Below are positions 32,894 through 41,078 of a DNA stretch of 64,000 nucleotides, in pieces. Position 1 is the first letter of the stretch. Every line of letters begins with the position of its first letter. The notes beneath the pieces are model-generated. The model searched no databases. It worked only from the letters and a program-made list of their open reading frames with translations, and was not told the origin of the DNA. A program made the translations under genes and the position numbers. Origin of the DNA: Oscillospiraceae bacterium (GTDB taxonomy: Bacteria > Bacillota > Clostridia > Oscillospirales > Ruminococcaceae); the NCBI GenBank assembly GCA_018110925.1, contig JAGAZJ010000023.1, positions 1-64,000 on the forward strand, read 5' to 3'.

Positions 32894-33401
32894 GATACTC
32901 GCTCTCTTATACGGTACGTTTTTCGGTATAAGCGGCACTGTGAAGACACTGAGATACACTGTGAAGTATACTCCGTGCTTTGTGTTCGCAGTCGTTGGGA
33001 TAGCCTTTGCGGTGATGCCGGCTGTCAGGATCAGAAGGAGATATACAGCAGGGGCACGGGGGACTATCTTGTTATGGAAAAGGGGTATGATGCGGATGGA
33101 TGAGAAGATATGGTATCTGAACATCGAGGCAGTCCCTAAAGACACGAGCCCCGAAAAGTCTGAGTTCGGCGGAGCCTTTGTCAACATATGGGTGAGAGCC
33201 GCTTCAAAGGATACGGCACTTCTGAAGGCAAGGGAATATGTTGACAGCGAGGAATGGGTATTTGTGGAGCTGAAGGATATGCATGAAGCAAGGTGTGAGA
33301 CTTATCTGAGTGAACCGGGATCTCTTGAGGGCTATGACAATGCCTGTGAATACGGCATAGACGCTGAGTTTTATACATGGCCTGCCGAAGAATTAGTATA
33401 A
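32853..33401 (+). CDS. Hypothetical protein, two membrane helices plus acidic C-terminal domain
   Basis: A 182-codon frame overlapping the 3' end of the exonuclease gene by 41 bases in another frame. Residues 11-30 and 41-60 are hydrophobic; from residue 82 (ATG 33096) the composition changes to a soluble, acidic, Trp/Tyr-rich domain (DEKIWYLNIEAVPKD to the end). AAAAGGGG at about 33078-33085 lies before ATG 33090/33096, so the C-terminal 101 residues may be a separate small protein, with the upstream helices being a second short gene fused in frame or non-coding. No family recognised. Confidence 0.5.
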   Translation: MEQKKRVSPITILEILALLYGTFFGISGTVKTLRYTVKYTPCFVFAVVGIAFAVMPAVRIRRRYTAGARGTILLWKRGMMRMDEKIWYLNIEAVPKDTSPEKSEFGGAFVNIWVRAASKDTALLKAREYVDSEEWVFVELKDMHEARCETYLSEPGSLEGYDNACEYGIDAEFYTWPAEELV

Positions 33402-33506
33402 AAATGCACGGGATGATCCTTGTGCAGTTTTACTGATCTCTATGAGTACAGACGATCTCTGCCCCGATGATTGCACAGTATCGTATTGATGGTCGCTTGG
33501 TATTTC

Positions 33507-33550
33507 TTGTCTATACTGAGGGCAAAACCGGTATTATATATTATAGACAA
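33507..33550. promoter_or_regulatory. Inverted repeat TTGTCTATA / TATAGACAA
   Basis: A perfect 9-base inverted repeat with a 26-base spacer, ending 31 bases upstream of the -35 box of the solute-binding gene. The spacing suits two dimer half-sites or an activator site. Confidence 0.45.
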
Positions 33551-33581
33551 AAATCGGGCGTATAATTTTACATTATGCAGA

Positions 33582-33610
33582 TTGACTAAAATCGCAATAA
33601 ATGGTAAAAT
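33582..33610 (+). promoter_or_regulatory. Promoter of orphan solute-binding gene 1
   Basis: TTGACT, 17 bases, TAAAAT with a TGG extended -10. The promoter at 50139-50167 ahead of the paralog has the same arrangement and the same TAAAAT. Confidence 0.78.
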
Positions 33611-33675
33611 GTACACAGGTGTAATCGTTTGCATCATCATGAGAAAGCAAAAAATGGCAGGAAAGGAATAAAAGT

Positions 33676-35118
33676 ATGAAGATAAGAAAAACACTTGCGG
33701 GGCTGACCGCTCTGCTGATGACCGCAGGTCTTGCATCCTGCGGCTCGACCGAACCCACTCCCACCGAGACCACAGTCACAACCACGACCGCCGCAACAGT
33801 GGAGCTCAATACCGCCGTGCTCAATGAAGAAGATCAGGCAACTCTTGACGACGTTACGAGCAAGCTGCGAGATGTGGAGCTTGAGAACAAGACTGTCAAG
33901 TGGCTGGCTCACTATGACATAAACCCCAACACGACCCAGGGCGGCTCCGAATCTGTCGAGCTGAATATGTTCAGAACGAAATACGGCGGAGAGATACAGT
34001 ATTATCCCACCACATGGAATACAAGATATTCCGACCTGTCCACATACGTTCTGGGCGGCGAGGGCATTGACTTCTTTCCTGCCGACACAGCCGCTCTGCC
34101 CAAGGGCATAATCAGCGGTATGTTCCAGCCGATAGACGATTATATCGACATCAATGATGAGTTGTGGTCAAATGTTTCCGAAGGTATGGAGATATTCAAC
34201 TTCAACGGCAAGCATTATCAGTTCGTCACCGGCATAACCGCTGAGCAGGTGTGCTTCTATTCGGCAAAGACCATAGACGAGAACGGTCTTGACGACCCCT
34301 ATGAGCTCTGGAAGGACGGCGACTGGAACTGGGACAGCTTTGAAAGACTCCTTGTGGAATTTATAGAAGCAGATCCCGACGACCATTACGGACTTGACAA
34401 CTGGTTCAATGAGAAGGCACTGTTCCTCTCTGCGGGCGTTCCCTTTGTCACCACCGATGAGAGCGGCACACTTGTCACAAATGTGCTCGACCCCACTATC
34501 GAAAAGGCTATGGACTTCCAGTACGATCTCAACCAGAAGGGGCTTGTGCTCGACCTGGGTATGTTTGACTGGAATATACAGCCTCAGTTCATGGGCGAGG
34601 GCAGGGAGCTCTTCAACATAGTCGGTGCATGGGATATACAGTCCAACCCCGAGGTATGGGCAACAGGCATCGCACCCGATGACCTGCGCATGGTGCCCGT
34701 TCCCTCGCCCAAGGGCTCAGACCCCTATCAGTCTGCCACCGTCAACGGCTGGTGCCTGTGCAAGGGCGCTGACAATCCTCTCGGCGTTGCGCTTTACAGT
34801 GAGTGCGTGATACTTGCAGGCACCGATGAAGAGGCAAATGCCATAGGCGAACAGAAGCTTCGTGATGATTACGGCTGGACAGATCACCTTATCGAGACCA
34901 ATAAGGAGATAAACAAGCTTGCCAACGAATATCCCGTTGTTGATCTTGCGACAGGCGTTTCTACCGATGTAGCGTCCCTCACTACCGACGGCGGTTCGGA
35001 GATAGGCCTCAGAGCGGCTTTCCACGGTATACCGTGGTCGACTAACCGTGAGGAGATAGGTGAGGTAGTGGATATGCTCGTCAAGGAAGCCGATGAGCAG
35101 ATAAAATCAATGGGCTGA
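33676..35118 (+). CDS. Orphan solute-binding lipoprotein 1 (family-1 extracellular binding protein)
   Basis: A 480-residue lipoprotein (lipobox LASC, Cys22) with a Thr-rich linker and a type-I-importer binding domain. Large blocks are shared with the protein at 50254, for example WNTRYSDLSTYVLGGEGIDF, GMFQPIDDYID, and VDLATGVSTDVASL near the C-terminus. No permease or ATPase gene is near, and terminators bound the gene, so it works either with an importer encoded elsewhere or as a ligand sensor. AGGAAAGGA precedes the ATG. The ligand is probably a sugar or oligosaccharide (family-level inference). Confidence 0.88.
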   Translation: MKIRKTLAGLTALLMTAGLASCGSTEPTPTETTVTTTTAATVELNTAVLNEEDQATLDDVTSKLRDVELENKTVKWLAHYDINPNTTQGGSESVELNMFRTKYGGEIQYYPTTWNTRYSDLSTYVLGGEGIDFFPADTAALPKGIISGMFQPIDDYIDINDELWSNVSEGMEIFNFNGKHYQFVTGITAEQVCFYSAKTIDENGLDDPYELWKDGDWNWDSFERLLVEFIEADPDDHYGLDNWFNEKALFLSAGVPFVTTDESGTLVTNVLDPTIEKAMDFQYDLNQKGLVLDLGMFDWNIQPQFMGEGRELFNIVGAWDIQSNPEVWATGIAPDDLRMVPVPSPKGSDPYQSATVNGWCLCKGADNPLGVALYSECVILAGTDEEANAIGEQKLRDDYGWTDHLIETNKEINKLANEYPVVDLATGVSTDVASLTTDGGSEIGLRAAFHGIPWSTNREEIGEVVDMLVKEADEQIKSMG

Positions 35119-35125
35119 CCCTATC

Positions 35126-35160
35126 AGCCACAGCACCCATGCGGTGCTGTGGCTTTTCTT
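35126..35160 (+). terminator. Terminator of solute-binding gene 1
   Basis: AGCCACAGCACC pairs perfectly with GGTGCTGTGGCT around a five-base loop, followed by TTTCTT. Confidence 0.92.
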
Positions 35161-35292
35161 GAATGGACATTTACTGATCGCTCCCGGATCTTTTGACGGC
35201 CTACAAGTCTTGGAAGCCTTATATGTAAGCGTTTGCGGCTTGTTTCTTGTCTTTGGAGCGGCCGCAGATCTGTATTAGAAAGTGAGTCGTTT

Positions 35293-35889
35293 GTGAAAAG
35301 ATATATTCCCGAAAAAATGATAAGAGAGAGCAGATTCAAGGACTTTTTTGCCTCTCTTGACAACAGCGAAAGACAGCAGGTGACAGACAGGATAGAAAGA
35401 CTTATCGCAGAGAACACGGAATATGCCGATAGCAGGAACTATGGGCATCTGTGCAATCTTCTTACATCACTCGCTCTGGTGATGATCCTGGAGGAAAACG
35501 GAAAAAACCGCAGGGAAGCGGAAAAGATAGTTGCAGATGCCATGTACAGGTTTATTGAGCCGCAGATCATTTCAATGAAAAAGCTGTCGGCTCACAGCTG
35601 GTTCGTCGGTTTTCTGAAAGTGACCATGCCCGTAAAGTTCAGGTCTACGCTGGGATACGGCTGGGATGTGGATTTTCCCGAGTGCCCGTCAGACACATTT
35701 TCTATGACCACCCGTAAATGCATATATCAGCAGATATTCACAAAATACGGCTATCCCGAAATGACGGTTGTGTTCTGCAAGGTGGATGATATACTTTACA
35801 ATGACCTGCCCGGAGCGGAGTTTACCTATACCGAGCAGATAGGCACGGGCGGCAGTATGTGTGACTATTCGTTCATAAAGAAACGCTGA
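35293..35889 (+). CDS. ATC-hydrolase-like protein, second copy
   Basis: A 198-residue protein of the L-2-amino-thiazoline-4-carboxylate-hydrolase-like family. The C-terminal pattern FCKVDDILYNDLPGAEF, GTGG and CDYSFIKK matches the family's usual Asp/Cys ending. It is only distantly similar to the protein at 10922. Substrate unknown. The start is uncertain: GTG 35293 has AAGTGAG six bases upstream; ATG 35317 is also in frame; the frame extends back to a TTG at 35233 with no ribosome site. Confidence 0.65.
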   Translation: MKRYIPEKMIRESRFKDFFASLDNSERQQVTDRIERLIAENTEYADSRNYGHLCNLLTSLALVMILEENGKNRREAEKIVADAMYRFIEPQIISMKKLSAHSWFVGFLKVTMPVKFRSTLGYGWDVDFPECPSDTFSMTTRKCIYQQIFTKYGYPEMTVVFCKVDDILYNDLPGAEFTYTEQIGTGGSMCDYSFIKKR

Positions 35890-35904
35890 TGAAGGCTCGG
35901 CAAC

Positions 35905-35933
35905 TTGACATTTTTACGAACAGGGTGTATAAT
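35905..35933 (+). promoter_or_regulatory. Perfect sigma-A promoter before the DUF3795 gene
   Basis: TTGACA, exactly 17 bases, TATAAT. The leader to the start at 36065 is about 125 bases; I see no known riboswitch in it. Confidence 0.85.
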
Positions 35934-36064
35934 GTGACAGCGGTATCATATTTGAATTGCAAAGCCGATTTGGGTGTGGAATGTGACCCGGCTGAGATCA
36001 TGTGCGGGCTAAAGCTCCATATCGCCGGGTGTATCGTGAAGGAAAATCTATGGAGGGTACAGAG

Positions 36065-36361
36065 ATGACTGATTTTACTGCGATCACAGCCTGCGGCGAG
36101 TGCTGTAACGGATGTGCGAAAAAGACAGAAGGTGTCTGTCCGGGGTGTCTTGAAGCCGATGGGATAGTTCCCGAATGGGCAGAGTCGGGGATGTGCAGGG
36201 TACACGCTTGCTGTAAGGAACATGATGCACGTTTCTGCGGCGTATGCAAAGAGTTTCCGTGCGAAAAGCTCCCGCAAATGATCTCGTGGAACCCTGATAT
36301 TATCAGGCATCTTTCGGTATTGAGAAACGAATACCTTGATCAAGGCCCGGGGGATATATGA
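36065..36361 (+). CDS. DUF3795 Cys-rich small protein
   Basis: A 98-residue protein with ten Cys residues arranged as CGECCNGCAKKTEGVCPGC and later CRVHACC, CGVCKEFPC. This is the DUF3795 pattern, probably a metal- or Fe-S-binding domain; function unproven. Start at ATG 36065 is set by GGAGGG seven bases upstream. An aldo/keto reductase gene follows 31 bases later and is probably cotranscribed. Confidence 0.8.
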   Translation: MTDFTAITACGECCNGCAKKTEGVCPGCLEADGIVPEWAESGMCRVHACCKEHDARFCGVCKEFPCEKLPQMISWNPDIIRHLSVLRNEYLDQGPGDI

Positions 36362-36392
36362 TCATGGAATATGACATTAAGGAGGAAACACT

Positions 36393-37319
36393 ATGAATTA
36401 CATCAACATTGCAAACGGACCTCAGAATGTATCGGCAATAGTTCAGGGCTGCATGAGAATGCCTGCACTGAACAAGGAAGAAGCCGCAAAGGTTATACGG
36501 ACAGCGTATGACTGCGGAGTGAACTTCTTTGACCACGCTACCTGCTACGGCAACGGAGAGGCTGAGACACGATTTGCCGAGGCTTTTCCCATGACCGGGA
36601 TAAAACGTGAGGATTTATTCTTGCAGAGCAAGTGCGGACTCTGCTTTGAACGCAATGAGTTCGACTGGACAAAGGAGAATATACTTGCGAGCGTTGACGG
36701 CATCCTGCAAAGACTGAAGACCGATTATCTTGATACGCTCCTCCTTCACCGACCCGATGTGCTTTTTGAGCCCGAGGAGGTAGCCGAGGCATTTGACATA
36801 CTCGAAAAATCAGGAAAGGTGCGTTTTTTCGGTGTGAGCAACCTCGTCCCCATGCAGGTCGAGCTGCTAAAAAAATTTGTAAAACAGCCGCTTGTGATTA
36901 ATCAGGTGCAGTTGTCTATCGAGCAGTCACAGCTTATAGATCAGGCTCTTTATATGAACAACAAGACGACGGAATTCTCCGTCAACCGTGACGGGAATGC
37001 CCTTGACTACTGCCGTTTGAATGACATAACGATACAGGCGTGGTCACCGCTTCAAAAGGGTATGTTTGGAGGTACATTCATAGATGATCCCGAATATCCC
37101 AAGCTCAATGCCGCTCTTTCGGAGATAGGCGAGCGTGAAGGAGTATCAAAGGCGGCTGTTGCAATTGCATGGATACTGCGCCATCCCGCAAGGATGCAGG
37201 CAATAATAGGGACCATGAACCCTGCTCATATCACCGATATATGTGCGGCATCCGATGTGAAGCTGTCACATCATGACTGGTATGCACTGTATCTTGCCGC
37301 AGGAAAGTATCTGCCGTAA
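36393..37319 (+). CDS. Aldo/keto reductase (YdhF-like)
   Basis: A 308-residue NADPH-dependent oxidoreductase. The catalytic tetrad is intact: Asp47, Tyr52 (DHATCYGNG), Lys80 (QSKCGL) and His119 (LLHRPD). GVSNL and IQAWSPLQKGMFGG are the usual cofactor-loop motifs, and the sequence layout resembles Escherichia coli YdhF. GGAGGA sits just upstream of the ATG. It reduces small aldehydes or ketones; the natural substrate is unknown. A terminator follows. Confidence 0.9.
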   Translation: MNYINIANGPQNVSAIVQGCMRMPALNKEEAAKVIRTAYDCGVNFFDHATCYGNGEAETRFAEAFPMTGIKREDLFLQSKCGLCFERNEFDWTKENILASVDGILQRLKTDYLDTLLLHRPDVLFEPEEVAEAFDILEKSGKVRFFGVSNLVPMQVELLKKFVKQPLVINQVQLSIEQSQLIDQALYMNNKTTEFSVNRDGNALDYCRLNDITIQAWSPLQKGMFGGTFIDDPEYPKLNAALSEIGEREGVSKAAVAIAWILRHPARMQAIIGTMNPAHITDICAASDVKLSHHDWYALYLAAGKYLP

Positions 37320-37325
37320 AATGAT

Positions 37326-37365
37326 GAGAGCCTTGTCTGTATAAGGCAGGGCTCTCGATTTTTTT
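37326..37365 (+). terminator. Terminator between aldo/keto reductase and Nudix genes
   Basis: GAGAGCC (37326-37332) pairs with GGCTCTC (37350-37356), an inner CCTT/AAGG adds stability, and seven T residues follow. The Nudix ribosome site begins only nine bases later, so the Nudix gene is either read through or started from a promoter I cannot see. Confidence 0.85.
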
Positions 37366-37389
37366 CAATATGCAAAGGAGATAAACGTT

Positions 37390-37947
37390 ACGGAATACTT
37401 TGATATTGTTGATGATAGCGGAACGCCCACGGGTGATGTGATATCCCGTGAGGAAGCACACAGACAAGGTATACTCCACAGAACAGCCCATGTCTGGATA
37501 GTGAGGGAGAAGGACGGCGGCTTTGACGTTCTGCTGCAAAAGAGAAGCAAAAACAAAGAATCATTCCCGTCGATGTATGACACATCATCTGCCGGGCATA
37601 TCCCTGCCGGAGAAAAACCTCTTGCTTCCGCACTGAGAGAGCTTGAGGAGGAACTGGGGATAACCGCCGATGAAAATTGTCTCACTTACATCGGGCGGTT
37701 TCGCATAAAATATGAAAAGACATTCCATGGCAAGCTGTTCAGGGATAACGAGATCACTGATGTGTATCTGTACAGGGAGCCCGTGGATATTTCAGAACTG
37801 CGATTGCAGGCATCGGAAGTTGAGGAGGTCCGCTGGTTCGACCTCGCTGATGTGCAAAAAGAGATACAGGTAAGCAGAAAACGTTTCTGCGTTCCTGCTG
37901 AGGGCCTTGAACTGCTGGCAAGACATCTTGGCGCAGACATAGAGTGA
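37390..37947 (+). CDS. Nudix hydrolase (IPP-isomerase-like), probably starting at an ACG codon
   Basis: A 186-codon Nudix protein. The Nudix box GHIPAGEKPLASALRELEEELGI carries the metal-binding REXXEE-type Glu residues. The family's N-terminus EYFDIVDDSGTPTGDVISREEAHRQGILHRTAHVW is fully present in frame, yet no ATG, GTG or TTG lies at its beginning: the first standard start (GTG 37438) would remove 16 conserved residues. AAAGGAG at 37374-37380 is nine bases before ACG 37390, just where an initiator should be. I therefore infer an ACG (once ATG) start, or a base error there. The family typically clears modified nucleotides or acts on diphosphates; substrate unknown. The CAAX protease gene follows 20 bases later. 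Confidence 0.78.
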   Translation, partial: TEYFDIVDDSGTPTGDVISREEAHRQGILHRTAHVWIVREKDGGFDVLLQKRSKNKESFPSMYDTSSAGHIPAGEKPLASALRELEEELGITADENCLTYIGRFRIKYEKTFHGKLFRDNEITDVYLYREPVDISELRLQASEVEEVRWFDLADVQKEIQVSRKRFCVPAEGLELLARHLGADIE

Positions 37948-37967
37948 ATCATATAGGAGAGAAAATC

Positions 37968-38717
37968 ATGAAAAACAGACAATACGCTGTTGCATCACTG
38001 TTTGCTGGTATCGCTGTGTTGCTTTTCGGTACGGTCATCTGTTCAGCGACAGGGGTGGACGAACATTTAGCACTGTTGCTTGGGGGAATAGCAGGCCTCG
38101 TATTATACAAGCAGAAATATCCGCTTGATTTCTCAGAACAGCTCCGTTCATTTGATATGACCGTTCCCATAATGATGCTGATACTCAATTTTACAGCCTG
38201 TGAGCTGAGCGCATCACTGTTCGGACTGACAGCATCACGTTTTATGACCGTAACGCACCATGCCGCAGCCGTATCTGAGATCACTCCTATGGCTGTCATA
38301 GGCTCGGTCATCTTTGCCCCGGTGGGAGAGGAGTTGCTTTTCAGGCTCTGCGGTGTCGGGCTTATGAAGAGATCGTTCGGCAGGTTCTTTGCTGTGCTTT
38401 TTCCCACGGCTGTCTTCTCTGTTATGCACTTTGCTAATCCGCAAAATCTTGTGAATGTGTTTGCGGGAGCGGTGGTGCTTGCTCTGTGCTACTATTACAC
38501 CGAGAATATAATTTACACTGTTATTGTGCATATCATGCATAATGCACTGTGTTTGCCCGATGCATCTGTTCTGTACAACAATGTCAACGGCTTTGAGATA
38601 CTCACTCTGCCGTTTGCCGCCATAGGCACAGTTCTATTTGCCGCAGGCATGGTTTGGTATATCATGGTGTTCAGAAAGAAATATGCCGACGGAAAAGGAT
38701 CCGCAGTAAACCGATAA
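37968..38717 (+). CDS. CPBP-family (CAAX-type) membrane protease
   Basis: A 249-residue membrane protein with about seven or eight helices. The three CPBP motifs are present: EELLFR (glutamates and Arg), FSVMHFANP with the metal-binding His, and VIVHIMHNALC with His and Asn. Such proteins in Firmicutes often act in bacteriocin maturation or self-immunity. ATG 37968 follows AGGAGAG. Its stop codon is immediately followed by the remnant described next, so its 3' neighbour has been rearranged. Confidence 0.87.
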   Translation: MKNRQYAVASLFAGIAVLLFGTVICSATGVDEHLALLLGGIAGLVLYKQKYPLDFSEQLRSFDMTVPIMMLILNFTACELSASLFGLTASRFMTVTHHAAAVSEITPMAVIGSVIFAPVGEELLFRLCGVGLMKRSFGRFFAVLFPTAVFSVMHFANPQNLVNVFAGAVVLALCYYYTENIIYTVIVHIMHNALCLPDASVLYNNVNGFEILTLPFAAIGTVLFAAGMVWYIMVFRKKYADGKGSAVNR

Positions 38718-38820
38718 TGCCGATGGTACTGAGGAAATGGTTGCAGTGTATGATCCTGAAGCTCAAGGAGCTATACCTGGACAAAAGGGAAGATTTGTAA
38801 TAATAAGTGAGATAGACTAA
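38710..38820 (+). pseudogene. C-terminal remnant of a larger protein, probably a toxin
   Basis: An open frame of 36 codons with no credible start runs from 38710 to a TAA at 38818-38820. It reads DGTEEMVAVYDPEAQGAIP then GQKGRFVIISEID, a smooth C-terminal ending of the kind found in large secreted or polymorphic toxins. Its stop overlaps the start of the next gene (TAATG), the arrangement typical of a toxin followed by its immunity gene. The rest of the protein is missing and the CAAX protease gene ends where it should be. The toxin reading is inferred from arrangement and not from a domain match. Confidence 0.5.
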
Positions 38821-39278
38821 TGGTGGCAAAAAACGGCATATATGCATTATATAATGACACTGAGTATCTTTGTGAATTTAAGAATAATGGAATTACTCTT
38901 TATTCATGGGATCTAAATGATTTGGCTAACGGATTTGTAGCCAATGGTTTATATGGATGCATTAAGAAAATTAGCAAATCCGAAATTATTAAAGTATATT
39001 CCTACCATACAAGCGCAAGTTATAACAGTATAATGTGTAGTATTATTGGACCAAGCCTTATTACAGGCAAATATTTTCTTGAAACAGAAGATTGGATTAG
39101 TATCACAAGTAATGCGTCAGGTAATAAGATATTATTGGATAAAGTTGAAAAAAATGGGTTTAAACGTGGTCGCGAAATTGGTCATGGGATGTTTACTTAT
39201 GTTAAATATGTATCTCCAGGTGATCCCAATCTGCAGATTTTCGAACAGCGCACAGAGATTGATGTGAATTCGTTGTAA
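38820..39278 (+). CDS. AT-rich hypothetical protein, candidate orphan immunity protein
   Basis: A 152-residue acidic-to-neutral soluble protein without signal peptide or membrane helix. I recognise no family. Composition is rich in Ile, Lys, Asn, Ser and Tyr and the DNA is about 28% G+C over 120 bases counted by hand, against about half in the neighbouring genes, which points to horizontal origin. Its ATG overlaps the stop of the upstream remnant by one base, so it was translated after that protein. Small size, foreign composition and position fit an immunity protein kept after loss of its toxin. Confidence 0.55.
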   Translation: MVAKNGIYALYNDTEYLCEFKNNGITLYSWDLNDLANGFVANGLYGCIKKISKSEIIKVYSYHTSASYNSIMCSIIGPSLITGKYFLETEDWISITSNASGNKILLDKVEKNGFKRGREIGHGMFTYVKYVSPGDPNLQIFEQRTEIDVNSL

Positions 39279-39296
39279 TCACATGATAATGAAATG

Positions 39297-39330
39297 GCCG
39301 CCTTACCATAATTGTCGGTAAGGCGGCTTT
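39297..39330. terminator. Terminator between convergent genes
   Basis: GCCGCCTTACC pairs perfectly with GGTAAGGCGGC around a nine-base loop, followed by TTTGCC on the plus strand. Confidence 0.8.
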
Positions 39331-39364
39331 GCCATGATCTGCTGTATTGTTATGGCGCACAATA

Positions 39365-40216
39365 TCATTCATTCATATCAATGATCTCCTGCATTAGCCT
39401 TATGTATTTATCACATTCAAGTACCGTTCCGAAGTGTCCGTTCTTGATATATTCCACTCTTGCTTTCGGAAACAGGTGCTTTAATGATGCCTGTTCATCA
39501 GCCGAAAAGAAATCCTTTTCGGGAAATATCAACAGTACCCTGTCGTCAAAAGCCGAAAAATCCTTTCTTTCGCACGGAGTCAGATCAAGTCCCGACATCA
39601 GGCTTGTGATGTGTATGTCTTTTTCTCTGGTATAGTCTTTGAACATACACTCAAACATCTGCCTCAGATACTGCTTGTCCTGCGGCGTTTCATTGACCGC
39701 ATATCTTTTCAGGCTCTGGTCTGCCGACTTTATTTTCAGTTTGTCGTAGTTGCAATGCTTCATATACCAGATAAACAACGGAAGTATAAGGAATTTCTTC
39801 TTTGAATTTCTGATAGTTCTCTCGTCAAGTCTCGCTGTCGAAAAGAGTCCAAGTCCGGAAACCGTTTCCGGATATTTTTTTGCGAAGATCTGTGCCATCA
39901 ATCCGCCGAAGCTTGCACCCGCAAAGAAAGCTTTGTTTATATTGAGCTTTTTAAGAAAAAGACTGACCGCATCCGCTGTTTCTTCACAGGTCTTCAGTTC
40001 AATGGGATAGTCAAATATCACCGTCCTGTATGAAGCGGACATCTTTTCCACATATTTGAACCACATTTCCGAGCAGTTCATACCGCCGTTTAGAAACACA
40101 ACACACGGTCTGCCCTCATCTCCCGCTGTAACATAGCGAATAACGGCGCTCCCGATCTTCATTTCCTGATACTGATATTTTTTTAAAAAGCTTTCCAGTT
40201 CATCACGATAATCCAT
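39365..40216 (-). CDS. Alpha/beta hydrolase
   Basis: A 283-residue alpha/beta-fold hydrolase. VVFLNGGMNCSEMW holds the oxyanion-loop region, the nucleophile elbow is GASFGG with Ser, the acid is likely Asp in LLIFPEKDFF, and the catalytic His is in KNGHFGTVLE. There is no signal peptide, so it acts in the cytoplasm. ATG 40216 has GGAGA nine bases upstream; the frame to 40321 lies in the TetR gene. It is transcribed after the TetR gene with four bases between stop and start, so its substrate or product may be what the repressor detects. Confidence 0.85.
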   Translation of the reverse strand: MDYRDELESFLKKYQYQEMKIGSAVIRYVTAGDEGRPCVVFLNGGMNCSEMWFKYVEKMSASYRTVIFDYPIELKTCEETADAVSLFLKKLNINKAFFAGASFGGLMAQIFAKKYPETVSGLGLFSTARLDERTIRNSKKKFLILPLFIWYMKHCNYDKLKIKSADQSLKRYAVNETPQDKQYLRQMFECMFKDYTREKDIHITSLMSGLDLTPCERKDFSAFDDRVLLIFPEKDFFSADEQASLKHLFPKARVEYIKNGHFGTVLECDKYIRLMQEIIDMNE

Positions 40217-40220
40217 GATA

Positions 40221-40805
40221 TCACTTCTCCCTGACATAATTATTGATCGTTTCAAAGATAAGGTCAACGGTCGTATCCAGCGATTTTTCAAAAAAGGTCT
40301 CACGATTCTGATAGACAGCATAGATGCCCTTTATAAGATTGACAACTGCTCCCTTATCAAAGTCCCTGCGTATACCTTTGATATAGGGGATGACAGCATC
40401 GAGACGCTCCGTGTCTGCTTTGTTTTCAAAATACGGACCATCCGAGATATGTGTTTTCAGCCAGACCCAATCCGCAAGTTTTAGACGAAGCAAAAAATTG
40501 TTTTGCGGACGAAAGAATTCACGATAATATTTAAGGAATTCTTCGACAGGGATGCTTTCACCGTTCGCAATACGACTTTTGAGTGCATCAAACGACCGTT
40601 CTTCCATGTCATTTATCAGCGCGACAGCAAATTCTTCCTTTGATCTGTAAAAGTGATAGAATGTTCCCGTTGCGATCCCTGCCTTTTTAGCGACCTGAGC
40701 GACTGTCATTTCCTTGAAGCCGACCGAACCTGCAAGGTCGCTGCCTGCCTGAAGCAGCTTTGCTGCAATATCCTGCTTTTGCTCATCTGTGAAGCCGACT
40801 GCCAT
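40221..40805 (-). CDS. TetR-family repressor
   Basis: A 194-residue regulator with an N-terminal TetR helix-turn-helix (MTVAQVAKKAGIATGTFYHFYRSKEEFAVAL) and a helical ligand-binding C-terminal domain with no recognised subfamily. The gene is first in an operon with the alpha/beta hydrolase. Two copies of the palindrome TTCATATGAA lie between its promoter and its start codon, so autorepression is likely. Confidence 0.9.
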   Translation of the reverse strand: MAVGFTDEQKQDIAAKLLQAGSDLAGSVGFKEMTVAQVAKKAGIATGTFYHFYRSKEEFAVALINDMEERSFDALKSRIANGESIPVEEFLKYYREFFRPQNNFLLRLKLADWVWLKTHISDGPYFENKADTERLDAVIPYIKGIRRDFDKGAVVNLIKGIYAVYQNRETFFEKSLDTTVDLIFETINNYVREK

Positions 40806-40818
40806 ATGATCTCAGCCT

Positions 40819-40882
40819 TTCATATGAATATTTGAACTTGTCTGTTCATATGAATTTTATCACACAAATATTCACAAATCAA
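40819..40882 (-). promoter_or_regulatory. Promoter with two palindromic operators for the TetR operon
   Basis: Minus strand TTGATT (40882-40877), 17 bases, TAAAAT (40859-40854) with a TGA extended -10. Perfect palindromes TTCATATGAA lie at 40845-40854 and 40819-40828, centres 26 bases apart, covering the -10 and the transcript start. Confidence 0.75.
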
Positions 40883-41012
40883 GCGTATTCACCTGATTTT
40901 CACATACTTTTCTCCAAGCTATCACATTTTGAATTGTATCATCCATTTCGGTGCTTTCTTTATGTACCGGCTATCAGACAGAACCGTCGGATGATTTTTT
41001 GTTCCGCCGCTC

Positions 41013-41041
41013 TTGCAATGTGATGCAAAATAATGTATAAT
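41013..41041 (+). promoter_or_regulatory. Sigma-A promoter of the HD / aldo-keto / asparagine-synthetase operon
   Basis: TTGCAA, 17 bases, TATAAT. The -35 is part of TTGCA-ATGTGA-TGCAA, a small inverted repeat that could be an operator. Confidence 0.75.
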
Positions 41042-41078
41042 TATATACGCTGACAGACCATGAAAAGAAGGTATTGAT

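Noticed and set aside
33676..35118. Frame +2 ORFs of 60-75 codons rich in Ser, Pro and Thr inside the solute-binding genes
   Set aside because: Frame shadows of C-rich codons; no start signals.
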